From: Streptomyces sp. CG 926
GTDB taxonomy: Bacteria > Actinomycetota > Actinomycetes > Streptomycetales > Streptomycetaceae
Direction of reading: 5' to 3'
DNA length: 64,000 nt
Assembly: GCF_003148825.1 (NCBI RefSeq)
Contig: NZ_QGGZ01000017.1
Location: 80,183 to 144,182 of the forward strand
Shown: piece after piece, positions 43,952 through 51,145 of the stretch
Position numbering within the stretch: position 1 is the stretch's first letter
Layout of the letters: the number at the start of each line of letters is the position of its first letter
The notes under the pieces: generated by a model
Databases searched by the model: none
The model's input: the letters and a program-made list of their open reading frames with translations, nothing else
Told to the model about the DNA's origin: nothing
Program-made: the position numbers and the translations under genes

Positions 43952-44595
43952 GACCAGTCGGCCCGCGCCGGGCCCAGGTGCGTACGGCGGCCCTGGCCGG
44001 AGCCGCCCTCGTGGCGGCCGCGGCCGGCTGTGTCTTCGCCGCCGTCGGCTCGGTCGCCGCCGACGGTAGCCGCGCGGAGGCAGCGGCCGGACCGGCGCAC
44101 ACGGCCGCCGCGGTGGTCAGGTCGGCGGCCGAGGCCACGGTCATCGCCCCCGCCCACCGGCCCGCCGCGCCCGCGTCGAGGGGCGAGGACCTCGACGGGA
44201 AGCCGGTCGGCCTCGACGACTTCCGGGGGCAGGTCCTCGTGGTCAACGTCTGGGGGTCCTGGTGCGGCCCCTGCCGGGCGGAGGCCGACGACCTGGCGCG
44301 GATCGAACGGCGCACCCGGGACCGAGGCGTCCGATTCCTCGGGATCAACACCCGCGACCCGGACCGCGAGGCGGCCCGGTCCTTCGTACGCGCCCACGGC
44401 CTCGGCTTCCCCAGCCTCCACGACCCCACCGGAAAGCTGTTGCTCCGCTTTCCCCCCGCCCTCCTCAACCCGCAGACGATCCCCTCGACGCTCGTGATCG
44501 ACCGCCGCGGACGCATCGCCGTCAGCATCGGCGGCGCGGTCACCGAGGACGAACTCGACCCCCTGCTCGCCCGCGTGCTGGAGGAGGCGCCATGA
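43948..44595 (+). CDS. TlpA/ResA-like membrane-anchored thioredoxin
   Basis: 215 residues. An N-terminal helix (about 9-33) and an Ala-rich linker lead to a TlpA-like domain. The domain has VLVVNVWGSWCGPCRAEADD (active-site CGPC), FLGINTRDPDREAARSFV and a cis-Pro at TIPSTLVIDRRGRIA. TlpA/ResA proteins reduce disulfides outside the membrane, often in cytochrome c assembly or copper centres. The start overlaps the upstream stop, and its own stop overlaps ccdA (ATGA), so the first three genes are coupled. Confidence 0.9.
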   Translation: MRPVGPRRAQVRTAALAGAALVAAAAGCVFAAVGSVAADGSRAEAAAGPAHTAAAVVRSAAEATVIAPAHRPAAPASRGEDLDGKPVGLDDFRGQVLVVNVWGSWCGPCRAEADDLARIERRTRDRGVRFLGINTRDPDREAARSFVRAHGLGFPSLHDPTGKLLLRFPPALLNPQTIPSTLVIDRRGRIAVSIGGAVTEDELDPLLARVLEEAP

Positions 44596-45368
44596 CGACG
44601 AGCCTGGTGCTCGCCGCCGCGGACACCCCCGCCCTGCTCCACGGGACACTGGCCCTCGCCGCTCCGGTGGCGTTCCTCGCGGGGCTCGTCTCCTTCCTCT
44701 CGCCGTGCGTGCTGCCGCTCGTACCGGGCTACCTCAGCTACGTGACCAGCCTGTCGGTCTCCGACCTGGCGGAGGCCCGCGGAGGGCGGCGCAGCCGGAT
44801 GGTGGCCGGCGCGCTGCTCTTCGTCCTCGGCTTCACCGCGGTCCTCGTCTCCGGAGGCGCCCTGTTCGGGTACTTCGGCCGCACCCTGCTGGCCCACCAG
44901 GAGGTGATCACCCGGGTGCTCGGTGTCTTCACCGTGCTGATGGGGCTGTCCTTCATGGGCTTCCTGCCGGGATTCACCCAACGCGAGTTCCGCAGCCACC
45001 GCCGCCCCACCCTCGGGCTGGCCGGAGCCCCGGTGCTGGGCGCGGTGTTCGCGGTCGGCTGGACGCCCTGCATCGGCCCGACCCTGGCCGCCGTACAGGC
45101 GCTGGCGTGGAGCGAGGCCGGCGCGGGCCGAGGGGCGCTGCTGATGGCGGCGTACTGTCTCGGCCTCGGGCTGCCGTTCGTCCTGGCCGCACTGGCCTTC
45201 CGGCGGGCCCTGGGCGCCTTCGGCCTGGTCAAACGCCATTACCCGTGGGTCCTGCGGATCGGCGGCGGGATGCTCGTACTCGTCGGCGTACTGCTGGCCA
45301 CCGGTCTGTGGAACGACCTGGTGTACCGGCTGCAGTTGTGGAGCGCGGACTTCACCACCGCCGTGTGA
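44592..45368 (+). CDS. ccdA: CcdA-type thiol-disulfide electron transporter (DsbD beta-like)
   Basis: 258 residues, six membrane helices. The two membrane cysteines are in FLSPCVLPLVPGYLSYV (about 35-51) and VGWTPCIGPTLAAVQ (about 153-167). This is the CcdA family that carries reducing power from cytoplasmic thioredoxin to extracytoplasmic acceptors such as the two thioredoxin-like proteins encoded just before it. The ATG at 44592 lies in the stop of the TlpA gene and follows GAGGAGG. Confidence 0.93.
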   Translation: MTTSLVLAAADTPALLHGTLALAAPVAFLAGLVSFLSPCVLPLVPGYLSYVTSLSVSDLAEARGGRRSRMVAGALLFVLGFTAVLVSGGALFGYFGRTLLAHQEVITRVLGVFTVLMGLSFMGFLPGFTQREFRSHRRPTLGLAGAPVLGAVFAVGWTPCIGPTLAAVQALAWSEAGAGRGALLMAAYCLGLGLPFVLAALAFRRALGAFGLVKRHYPWVLRIGGGMLVLVGVLLATGLWNDLVYRLQLWSADFTTAV

Positions 45369-45400
45369 GCGGGTGCCCGTACCGGTTCGATCTTTTTCCC

Positions 45401-45437
45401 ACATCAGAGAAACCAAAGACATCAGAGACATCAGAGA
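45401..45437. repeat. CATCAGAGA direct repeats
   Basis: ACATCAGAGA occurs at 45401, 45419 and 45428 (steps of 18 and 9 bp) in a purine-rich, low-GC gap between ccdA and the lipoprotein gene. It may be a regulatory site or a purine-rich translation enhancer. Confidence 0.6.
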
Positions 45438-45459
45438 CACAAGGGACGCAGAAATACAG

Positions 45460-46050
45460 ATGAATCTTTCCCCGCGCATCAGGCGAACCCGGACGGCCCG
45501 GACCGTGGTCGCCCTCCTGTCGTTGGCCGCGCTCACGGCCTGCGGTGACGGGTCCGCCGAGGAGGCCCCGGCAGGCGCCGCGGTGCAGGCACCGGCGCCG
45601 TCGCCCACGACGAGCTTCACCGAGAACGGAGTCACCGTCACCCTGTCCGTGGCCGGCTGGAAGGCCTCGAAGGGCACGCTGACCGCCGTCTTCACGCCCG
45701 AGAAGAAGGGCTTCCACCTGTACAGCACGGACTTGCCGCTCACCGGCATCGAAGGCGTGGGCCGGCCGACCGCGGTGGGCGTCACCGGTGTCCTGAAGTC
45801 CGACGGGAAGCTGACGGCCGCCGCCGACGTACGGTCCATCAGCGTCCCCGGCGTCGACGCCCCGATGCCGGTCTACCCGGACGGCCCCGTCACCACCACC
45901 CTGCCCGTCCGCGCCGACGGGAACGGGGACGCGACGGTGCTGCTCGGATACGCGAGCTGCAGTGCGAAGGAGGGCTGCACCATTCCGGTCGCCGACCACC
46001 CCGTACACCTGCGCCTCACCGACGAGGGCCCCACGTTCGACACCACCTGA
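45460..46050 (+). CDS. lipoprotein with a DsbD alpha-like domain
   Basis: 196 residues. The lipobox is AALTAC (Cys about 28). The mature domain (about 55-190) follows the N-terminal alpha domain of DsbD: GFHLYS near 85, a PVYPDGPVTTTLPV strand and GYASCSAKEGCTIPV, where two cysteines are separated by five residues exactly as in the E. coli alpha domain. It would receive electrons from the gamma-type thioredoxin and hand them to client proteins. The ATG at 45460 gives a normal signal peptide, but its ribosome site is weak. Confidence 0.72.
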   Translation: MNLSPRIRRTRTARTVVALLSLAALTACGDGSAEEAPAGAAVQAPAPSPTTSFTENGVTVTLSVAGWKASKGTLTAVFTPEKKGFHLYSTDLPLTGIEGVGRPTAVGVTGVLKSDGKLTAAADVRSISVPGVDAPMPVYPDGPVTTTLPVRADGNGDATVLLGYASCSAKEGCTIPVADHPVHLRLTDEGPTFDTT

Positions 46051-46083
46051 GAGGCGAGCCGACCCAACCCCTAAGGTGTGCCC

Positions 46084-46815
46084 ATGCCCAGCGTCCTGGT
46101 CGTGGAAGACGACCCCAGCATCCGCCAGTCACTCATCGAGGTCCTGGCGGAGCACGGGTATGCCGTACGCAGCGTGGGCGACGGCTTCGGCGCCCTGCGC
46201 GAGGTCACCCAGACGCCCGTCGACGCGGTGGTCCTCGACCTCGGCCTGCCCGATCTGGACGGGGGAGACGCACTGCGCATGATCCGGGGCATATCGTCCG
46301 TCCCCGTCCTGGTGGCGACCGCCCGCGACGACGAGACGGAAATCATCAAGCTCCTCAACGCGGGCGCCGACGACTACCTGGTCAAGCCCTTCTCCGGAGG
46401 ACAGCTCATCGCCCGCCTCTCCGCCGTCCTACGGCGCGCCGGCCACGTGCCCTCCGCCGGCACCGCTCACGGCGCGCAGGGCGCACGGCCGGCACCGGCC
46501 GCCGACCCGATGGGCGCCACCACCGTGGGCGAGCTGGCGGTGGACCCCGGTGCGCGTACCGCGTACCTGGCCGGCCGGGAGCTCCACCTCACCCGGCGGG
46601 AGTTCGACCTCTTGGCCTTCCTCGCCCACCACACCGGCCAGGTCGTCTCCAAACGCCGGCTGCTGACCGAGGTCTGGCGCGAGCCGTACGTCGACGACCA
46701 GACCGTCGATGTGCACCTGTCGTCCCTGCGCCGCAAGCTCGGCGAACGCGCGGCCGCCCCGCGCTACCTGCTGACGGTCCGAGGCGTCGGCATCAAACTC
46801 GTGGCCCCGCGGTGA
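46084..46815 (+). CDS. OmpR-family response regulator of the Dsb cluster
   Basis: 243 residues. Receiver: acidic pocket at 9-10, phospho-acceptor Asp52 (VLDLGLPD) and Lys in VKPFSG. An Ala/Pro-rich linker leads to a winged helix (about 155-243: LTRREFDLLAFLAHHTGQVV; QTVDVHLSSLRRKLGERA). ATG 46084 has AAGG seven bases upstream; the ORF could begin at GTG 46078. The stop overlaps the kinase start (GTGA). It lies 34 bases after the alpha-DsbD-like lipoprotein, suggesting that it senses or controls the redox set. Confidence 0.92.
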   Translation: MPSVLVVEDDPSIRQSLIEVLAEHGYAVRSVGDGFGALREVTQTPVDAVVLDLGLPDLDGGDALRMIRGISSVPVLVATARDDETEIIKLLNAGADDYLVKPFSGGQLIARLSAVLRRAGHVPSAGTAHGAQGARPAPAADPMGATTVGELAVDPGARTAYLAGRELHLTRREFDLLAFLAHHTGQVVSKRRLLTEVWREPYVDDQTVDVHLSSLRRKLGERAAAPRYLLTVRGVGIKLVAPR

Positions 46816-48230
46816 GGCGCTCACTGGCGGGAGTCGCGCTCGCCGTGACGTCCATGGTCGCCCTCTCCTTCCTCATACCCCTGGGCGCGCTGGTGATGTC
46901 GCTGGTCAAGGAGCAAAGCGTCACCGCGGCCGAGCAGCGCGCCGCAGCCCTCGCGCCCGTCCTCACGCTCACCACGGATCCGTCCGCGCTACGGGAATCC
47001 GCCGCCGGACTCGACTCGGCCGAACACCTGGTCGTCCACCTCCCCGACGCCCAGAGCCTCGGCGACTCCCAGGCCCCCGTGAAACTGCTCGAACGCGCCC
47101 AGCAGGGACGCGAGTCCATCTCCCAGAAGACCCCGGGCGGATGGATCTGCCTGCAGCCCGTGGTGCTCCCCGGCGACCGGGTCGCCGTCATCGAGAACTT
47201 CGTCCCCGACGAGGAACTGACCCGGGGGGTCAAGGCCTCCTGGGCTGTCATGCTGCTCCTCGCCGTGGGCCTGGTCGGTGGCTCGGTCCTGGTCGCCGAC
47301 CGGCTCGGCGCCAAGGTCGTCCGGTCCTCCAAGAAGCTCGCCCAGGCCTCGCACACCCTCGGTCAGGGCAATCTGGACACCCGGGTGGAGCCCATGGGCC
47401 CCAAGGAACTGCGCGACGCGGGCGTCGCCTTCAACGCCATGGCCCACCGTATGACGGAACTGCTCGCCATCGAGCGCGAACTGGTCGCCGACCTGTCCCA
47501 CCGGCTGCGCACCCCGCTGACCGCCCTGCACCTGGCGTCCGAGCGGATGGCGGGCACGCCGGAGTCGGCCAGGGTCGAGGCGGCGGTGCACGCGCTGGAG
47601 TCGGAGCTCCAGGCCATCATCACCGCGGCGCGGACCCCGCTCGCCGTGGGCCCGATGGGTCACGGCCTGCGCAGCGCGGAGCCGAGTACGGTCCGACAGG
47701 CGACCGTGACGGGGCCGGCGGGGCCGTCCGACTGCCCCCGCTCCGAGGTCGCCGATGTCGTACGGCGCCGGACCGCCTTCTGGGCCGTCCTGGCGGAGCA
47801 GCAGGACCGCGCCTGCTCCCTCGACCTCACCCAGGAGCCCACGGCCGTCGGCCTCAGCGACGACGACATCGCCGCGGTGGTCGACGCGCTCATCGGCAAC
47901 GTCTTCAGTCACACCCCGCCCGGAACCGCGTTCGCGGTCCGGGTGGCCAGGACCGCCCAGGCCGTGGAGCTGGTGGTGGAGGATTCCGGTCCGGGCATCC
48001 CGGAACCGGACCGGGCGCTCTCGCGCGGGAGCAGCACGGGCTCCTCGGGGCTCGGCCTCGACATCGCCCGCAGGGCCGCGGCCGTCACCGGCGGCTCGAT
48101 GCGGATCGCGCACGCCCCGCAGGGAGGCGCGCACCTCACCGTGGTCTTCGCCCTGGCTCCCTCCCTGCGCTCCGAGCGCGGCCCGCGCGGCTCACGCAGG
48201 CGCGCGCGATGGTGGCCGCGCAAGCGCTGA
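46812..48230 (+). CDS. sensor histidine kinase of the Dsb cluster
   Basis: 472 residues. Helix 1 is about 7-32, an extracytoplasmic sensor runs about 33-140 and helix 2 is about 143-163. HAMP follows, then a DHp with LVADLSHRLRTPLTAL (His in SHRL). The catalytic domain has VVDALIGNVFSHTP, VVEDSGPGIPEPDRA and SSGLGLDIARRAA. Unusual points are Arg instead of Glu after the active His and a short lid. It has a very basic C-terminus. A single Cys in the sensor (GGWICLQP) might sense thiols, but that is speculation. Confidence 0.9.
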   Translation: MRRSLAGVALAVTSMVALSFLIPLGALVMSLVKEQSVTAAEQRAAALAPVLTLTTDPSALRESAAGLDSAEHLVVHLPDAQSLGDSQAPVKLLERAQQGRESISQKTPGGWICLQPVVLPGDRVAVIENFVPDEELTRGVKASWAVMLLLAVGLVGGSVLVADRLGAKVVRSSKKLAQASHTLGQGNLDTRVEPMGPKELRDAGVAFNAMAHRMTELLAIERELVADLSHRLRTPLTALHLASERMAGTPESARVEAAVHALESELQAIITAARTPLAVGPMGHGLRSAEPSTVRQATVTGPAGPSDCPRSEVADVVRRRTAFWAVLAEQQDRACSLDLTQEPTAVGLSDDDIAAVVDALIGNVFSHTPPGTAFAVRVARTAQAVELVVEDSGPGIPEPDRALSRGSSTGSSGLGLDIARRAAAVTGGSMRIAHAPQGGAHLTVVFALAPSLRSERGPRGSRRRARWWPRKR

Positions 48231-48309
48231 CCGCGTCCGGGTCCGGGTCCGCCGGGTCACGTGCGAAGGCCGGAAGATCCACCCGGCGCCGGCCGCCGGA
48301 CGCCCTGCC

Positions 48310-49083
48310 CTAGGCCAGCGGCCGCAGGGCCGGGCGCTTCGCGGTGCGGCCGTCGCCGGAGGAGCGGCCGCGGAGGCGGCGGCCCAGCCAGGGGCCGAGG
48401 AACGCGGCCGCCCAGCGCAGTTCCGCCGCCACGTTCGTGCCGCCGGGTGCGGTCGGCCGTGGCGGCAGCGGGTGCGTCCAGGTGTCGTCGCTGCCGGGCA
48501 GGCCGACGGCGTGGGCGAGGGCCGCGGCGATCCGTTCGTGGCCGACGGGGCTGGCGTGGAGGCGGTCCGTGGTCCACATCCGCGGGTCGGTCACGGCGAT
48601 CGGCCGGGCGGTCTCGGCGACGGCGACGCCGTGCCGGGCGGCCGCGGCGCGGATCCGGTCGTTGAGGTCGGCTATGCGCGGTGCGACGGGTCGGGCGAGG
48701 GGCACGAGCACGCTGAGGTCGGGGAAGGTCACCGTGGCCACGCGGGTCCCGGCGGCCGTGAGCGCGGCGAACATCTCCTCCAGGTGCCCGGCGACCTCGG
48801 CGGCGTCGAACCGGGGCCGCAGGATGTCGTTGACCCCGGCGACAACGGTGGCCAGGTCGGGGCGCAGGGCCAGGGCGGGGCCCAACTGCTCGGCGCGGAC
48901 CTGCCCGGCGAGACGTCCCCGAACGGCCAGGTTGGCGTACTGGAGGCCGGGGTTGACGGCGGTGAGGTGTTCGGCGAGCCGGTCGGCGAAGCCGCGCAGG
49001 CCCACGGTGTCGTCCCCGTCGCCGAGGCCTTCGGTCTGACTGTCGCCCAGGGCGACGTAGCGCAGGTACTCACCGTTCGGCAC
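48310..49083 (-). CDS. SGNH/GDSL hydrolase
   Basis: 257 residues. Block I is VALGDSQTEGLGD (nucleophile Ser), block III is VAGVNDIL (GxND) and block V is TDRLHASPVGHERIA (DxxH), so the catalytic set is complete. No signal peptide, so it is likely a cytoplasmic esterase or lipase-like enzyme. The GTG at 49083 overlaps the last codons of the PadR gene by 14 bases, so the two are translated together. It is convergent with the kinase gene. Confidence 0.9.
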   Translation of the reverse strand: MPNGEYLRYVALGDSQTEGLGDGDDTVGLRGFADRLAEHLTAVNPGLQYANLAVRGRLAGQVRAEQLGPALALRPDLATVVAGVNDILRPRFDAAEVAGHLEEMFAALTAAGTRVATVTFPDLSVLVPLARPVAPRIADLNDRIRAAAARHGVAVAETARPIAVTDPRMWTTDRLHASPVGHERIAAALAHAVGLPGSDDTWTHPLPPRPTAPGGTNVAAELRWAAAFLGPWLGRRLRGRSSGDGRTAKRPALRPLA

Positions 49084-49636
49084 GGGTCAGCCTCTCCTTC
49101 AGGATCGCCGCGCTCCGGCGGCACCAGTCGCGGTGTCCCTGCTCGAAGGCGAGGCCGCGCAGACCGGTCAGGTAGCCGCCGATCCGTTCGCCGTGGAGCA
49201 GGAACTCGTCCTCGTCCATGTCGCCGCGCATCTTGCGCAACACCCTGCCGAGCAACTCGATCTTGGCGTCGGCGGCCACCGCGCGTGCTTCGAGCTGCGC
49301 GATCACCGGCTCGATGCCGATCCGGTCGGCGCTCTGGACCTTGACGAGGAGGTCGTCACGGATGACGGAGGACTTCAGGGGGGCCGCGGCGAACTCCTCC
49401 AGTTCGGTGCGGCCGGCCTCGGTGACCTGGAAGAGGCGCTTGTTGGGCCGGGTCTCCTGGACCACTTCACGGCCCGCCACCAGCCCTTCCTTCTCCAGCT
49501 TGGCCAGCTCGGCGTACAGCTGCTGGGGCAGGGCGTGCCAGAAGTTCGCGACGCCGATGTCGAAGGACTTCGCCAGTTCGTAGCCGCTGAACTCGCCGTC
49601 CAGCAGCGCCGCCAGTACGGCATGTCGCAAGGTCAT
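49070..49636 (-). CDS. PadR-family regulator (long, Vir-like C-terminal domain)
   Basis: About 188 residues. The winged helix is LRHAVLAALLDGEFSGYELAKSF and NFWHALPQQLYAELAKLEKEGLV. The C-terminal helical domain (about 90-188) is of the AphA-like/Vir_act type with KIELLGRVLRKMRGDMDEDEF. ATG 49636 has an AAGGGG site; longer in-frame starts exist but run into the operator palindrome. It is divergent from a SnoaL-like gene, with a near-perfect 36-bp palindrome between them, and is co-translated with the SGNH hydrolase. Confidence 0.92.
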   Translation of the reverse strand: MTLRHAVLAALLDGEFSGYELAKSFDIGVANFWHALPQQLYAELAKLEKEGLVAGREVVQETRPNKRLFQVTEAGRTELEEFAAAPLKSSVIRDDLLVKVQSADRIGIEPVIAQLEARAVAADAKIELLGRVLRKMRGDMDEDEFLLHGERIGGYLTGLRGLAFEQGHRDWCRRSAAILKERLTRAER

Positions 49637-49675
49637 CGCGGTCGCCCCTTCCCCTTCCTCGTCAACCCCTGCATC

Positions 49676-49711
49676 ATACTCATGAAAGTGACTAGTCAGA
49701 TTCATGAGTAT
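49676..49711. promoter_or_regulatory. 36-bp palindromic operator between padR and the SnoaL-like gene
   Basis: Outer arms ATACTCATGAA (49676-49686) and TTCATGAGTAT (49701-49711) are exact reverse complements. The centre TGACTAGTCA (49689-49698) is itself a perfect palindrome. Only two base pairs break the symmetry. It overlaps the presumed promoters of both divergent genes. Confidence 0.85.
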
Positions 49712-49722
49712 CAGGAGGGGTC

Positions 49723-50136
49723 ATGGAGACTGCCGAACGCTTCCGCGCAGCCGTGGAGAAGCGGGATCTCGCCGCGCTGGAGGACCTGTTCACGGAGGAC
49801 GTCCGGTTCTACAGTCCGGTGAAGTTCACGCCGTTCGAGGGGCGGCCCATGGTCCTGGGACTCTTCGGGGTCCTCCTGAAGGTCTTCGAGGACTTCCGCT
49901 ACATCGGCGACTTCGAGGGCGCGGCCGAGACCAGCGCCGACGGCGCACAGGCCCCGGCCGAGGTGCTCCTCTTCCGAGCCGCCGTGGAGGGCCGGGAGAT
50001 CCACGGGATCGACCTGCTCCACTTCGACGAGGCGGGCCGCATCAAGGAGTTCACCGTGATGGTCCGGCCGCAGTCCGCCGTGCAGGCCCTGGGCCAGGCG
50101 GTTCTCGCCGGCCTGGTCGCCGACGGCCTCGCGTAG
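49723..50136 (+). CDS. SnoaL-like / NTF2-fold protein
   Basis: 137 residues. The NTF2 pattern is clear: AERFRAAVEKRDLAALEDLF, DVRFYSPV, FEGRPMVLGLF and IHGIDLLHFDEAGRIKEFTV. Family members include polyketide cyclases, dehydratases and many small proteins of unknown role. ATG 49723 has AGGAGG seven bases upstream. Its promoter shares the PadR palindrome, so it is probably repressed by the divergent PadR. Confidence 0.88.
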   Translation: METAERFRAAVEKRDLAALEDLFTEDVRFYSPVKFTPFEGRPMVLGLFGVLLKVFEDFRYIGDFEGAAETSADGAQAPAEVLLFRAAVEGREIHGIDLLHFDEAGRIKEFTVMVRPQSAVQALGQAVLAGLVADGLA

Positions 50137-50159
50137 GGCGCCGGATCGCCCCGGGCGGG

Positions 50160-50184
50160 ACCGGACCCTCCCGGGCGGTCCGGT
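50160..50184. terminator. hairpin terminator after the SnoaL-like gene
   Basis: ACCGGACC and GGTCCGGT arms with a 9-base loop, 24 bases after the stop. Confidence 0.6.
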
Positions 50185-50333
50185 GCGGAGTGCCGGGGTG
50201 CGGACGGCCGTGGTCGCCCGCACCCCTCGTCGTCACATCGGTACATAGGCGCATAGGCCCATCGGCAGGGCCGGCGACGGGCCGGGGGAGCCCTCAGGCT
50301 CCCTGCCCCCGGTGGGTGGGCTCGCCCGGGCAG

Positions 50334-51074
50334 CTACCGGTCAGTGGTCGGGCGCAGGACCAGGGAGACGAAGCCGAAGCTGTCCCGGTAGCCGCGCAGC
50401 CATTCCGTGCGCCGTTCGTCAGCCGTCCGCAGGATCTCGGCGGCGTTCGGATCGGCGGGGTGGTCCAGGGCCCAGGAGGCCAGCGAGCCCAGGCAGGACC
50501 ACTCGTAGGCGTCCAGCTCCGCGCGGGTGCTGACATGGGCGTGTACGGGAGCCCAGCCGTCGGCCACGACCAGGTCCACGGTCGTCGCGAGGTCGTGCAG
50601 CTCGCCGAAGATCTCGACGGCCTCCGCGGACGGCCGGCCGTCCCAGAAGCACTCGCCGAGCAGCACGCGGCCGCCGGGAGCCAGGTGCTCCCGCGCCGCC
50701 GCGAGGGTCGGCAGCAGCCCGCCGAAGGCATGGGTGGCCCCGACGCTGACCACCAGGTCGAAGGGCTGCTCGGAGACGAACTCCGAGGCCTTCAGCTGGT
50801 GTACGACGAGGCGATCCTCGACGCCGAGCAGGCCCGCCGAACGGCGGGCCTGCTCCACGGACACCTCGGAGGTGTCCACACCCTCGGCGTGCAGACGGGG
50901 GTGGGTGGCCAGGGCCCGCAGAAGCCATTCCGCGGTGCCGCACCCCAGGTCGAGCACCCGCTCGCCGTCACGCGGTGCGCCGTGTTCGAGCAGTCGGCGC
51001 ACCGATGCGTCGTCGAGCGGGGCCTTTATGGGGTGGTCGGCGTGTGCGATCCCGGAGATCTGTTCATGATTCAC
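50334..51074 (-). CDS. class I SAM-dependent methyltransferase
   Basis: 246 residues. Motif I is RVLDLGCGTAEWLLRALA (about 40-57), the acidic loop is HAEGVDTSEVSVEQAR, motif II is FDLVVSVGATHAFGG, and LAPGGRVLLGECFWD follows. It resembles small-molecule methyltransferases; the substrate is unknown. The start GTG at 51074 is inferred from the family start; the ribosome site is weak. It lies 71 bases downstream of the giant gene in the same direction and may be co-transcribed. Confidence 0.83.
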   Translation of the reverse strand: MNHEQISGIAHADHPIKAPLDDASVRRLLEHGAPRDGERVLDLGCGTAEWLLRALATHPRLHAEGVDTSEVSVEQARRSAGLLGVEDRLVVHQLKASEFVSEQPFDLVVSVGATHAFGGLLPTLAAAREHLAPGGRVLLGECFWDGRPSAEAVEIFGELHDLATTVDLVVADGWAPVHAHVSTRAELDAYEWSCLGSLASWALDHPADPNAAEILRTADERRTEWLRGYRDSFGFVSLVLRPTTDR

Positions 51075-51145
51075 CGGAGCAGCTTGCCAACGCCGGCGAC
51101 AGAACGCACCTCTCTTTCCGTTCCTTCCGTCCGAGTACCGGACAT

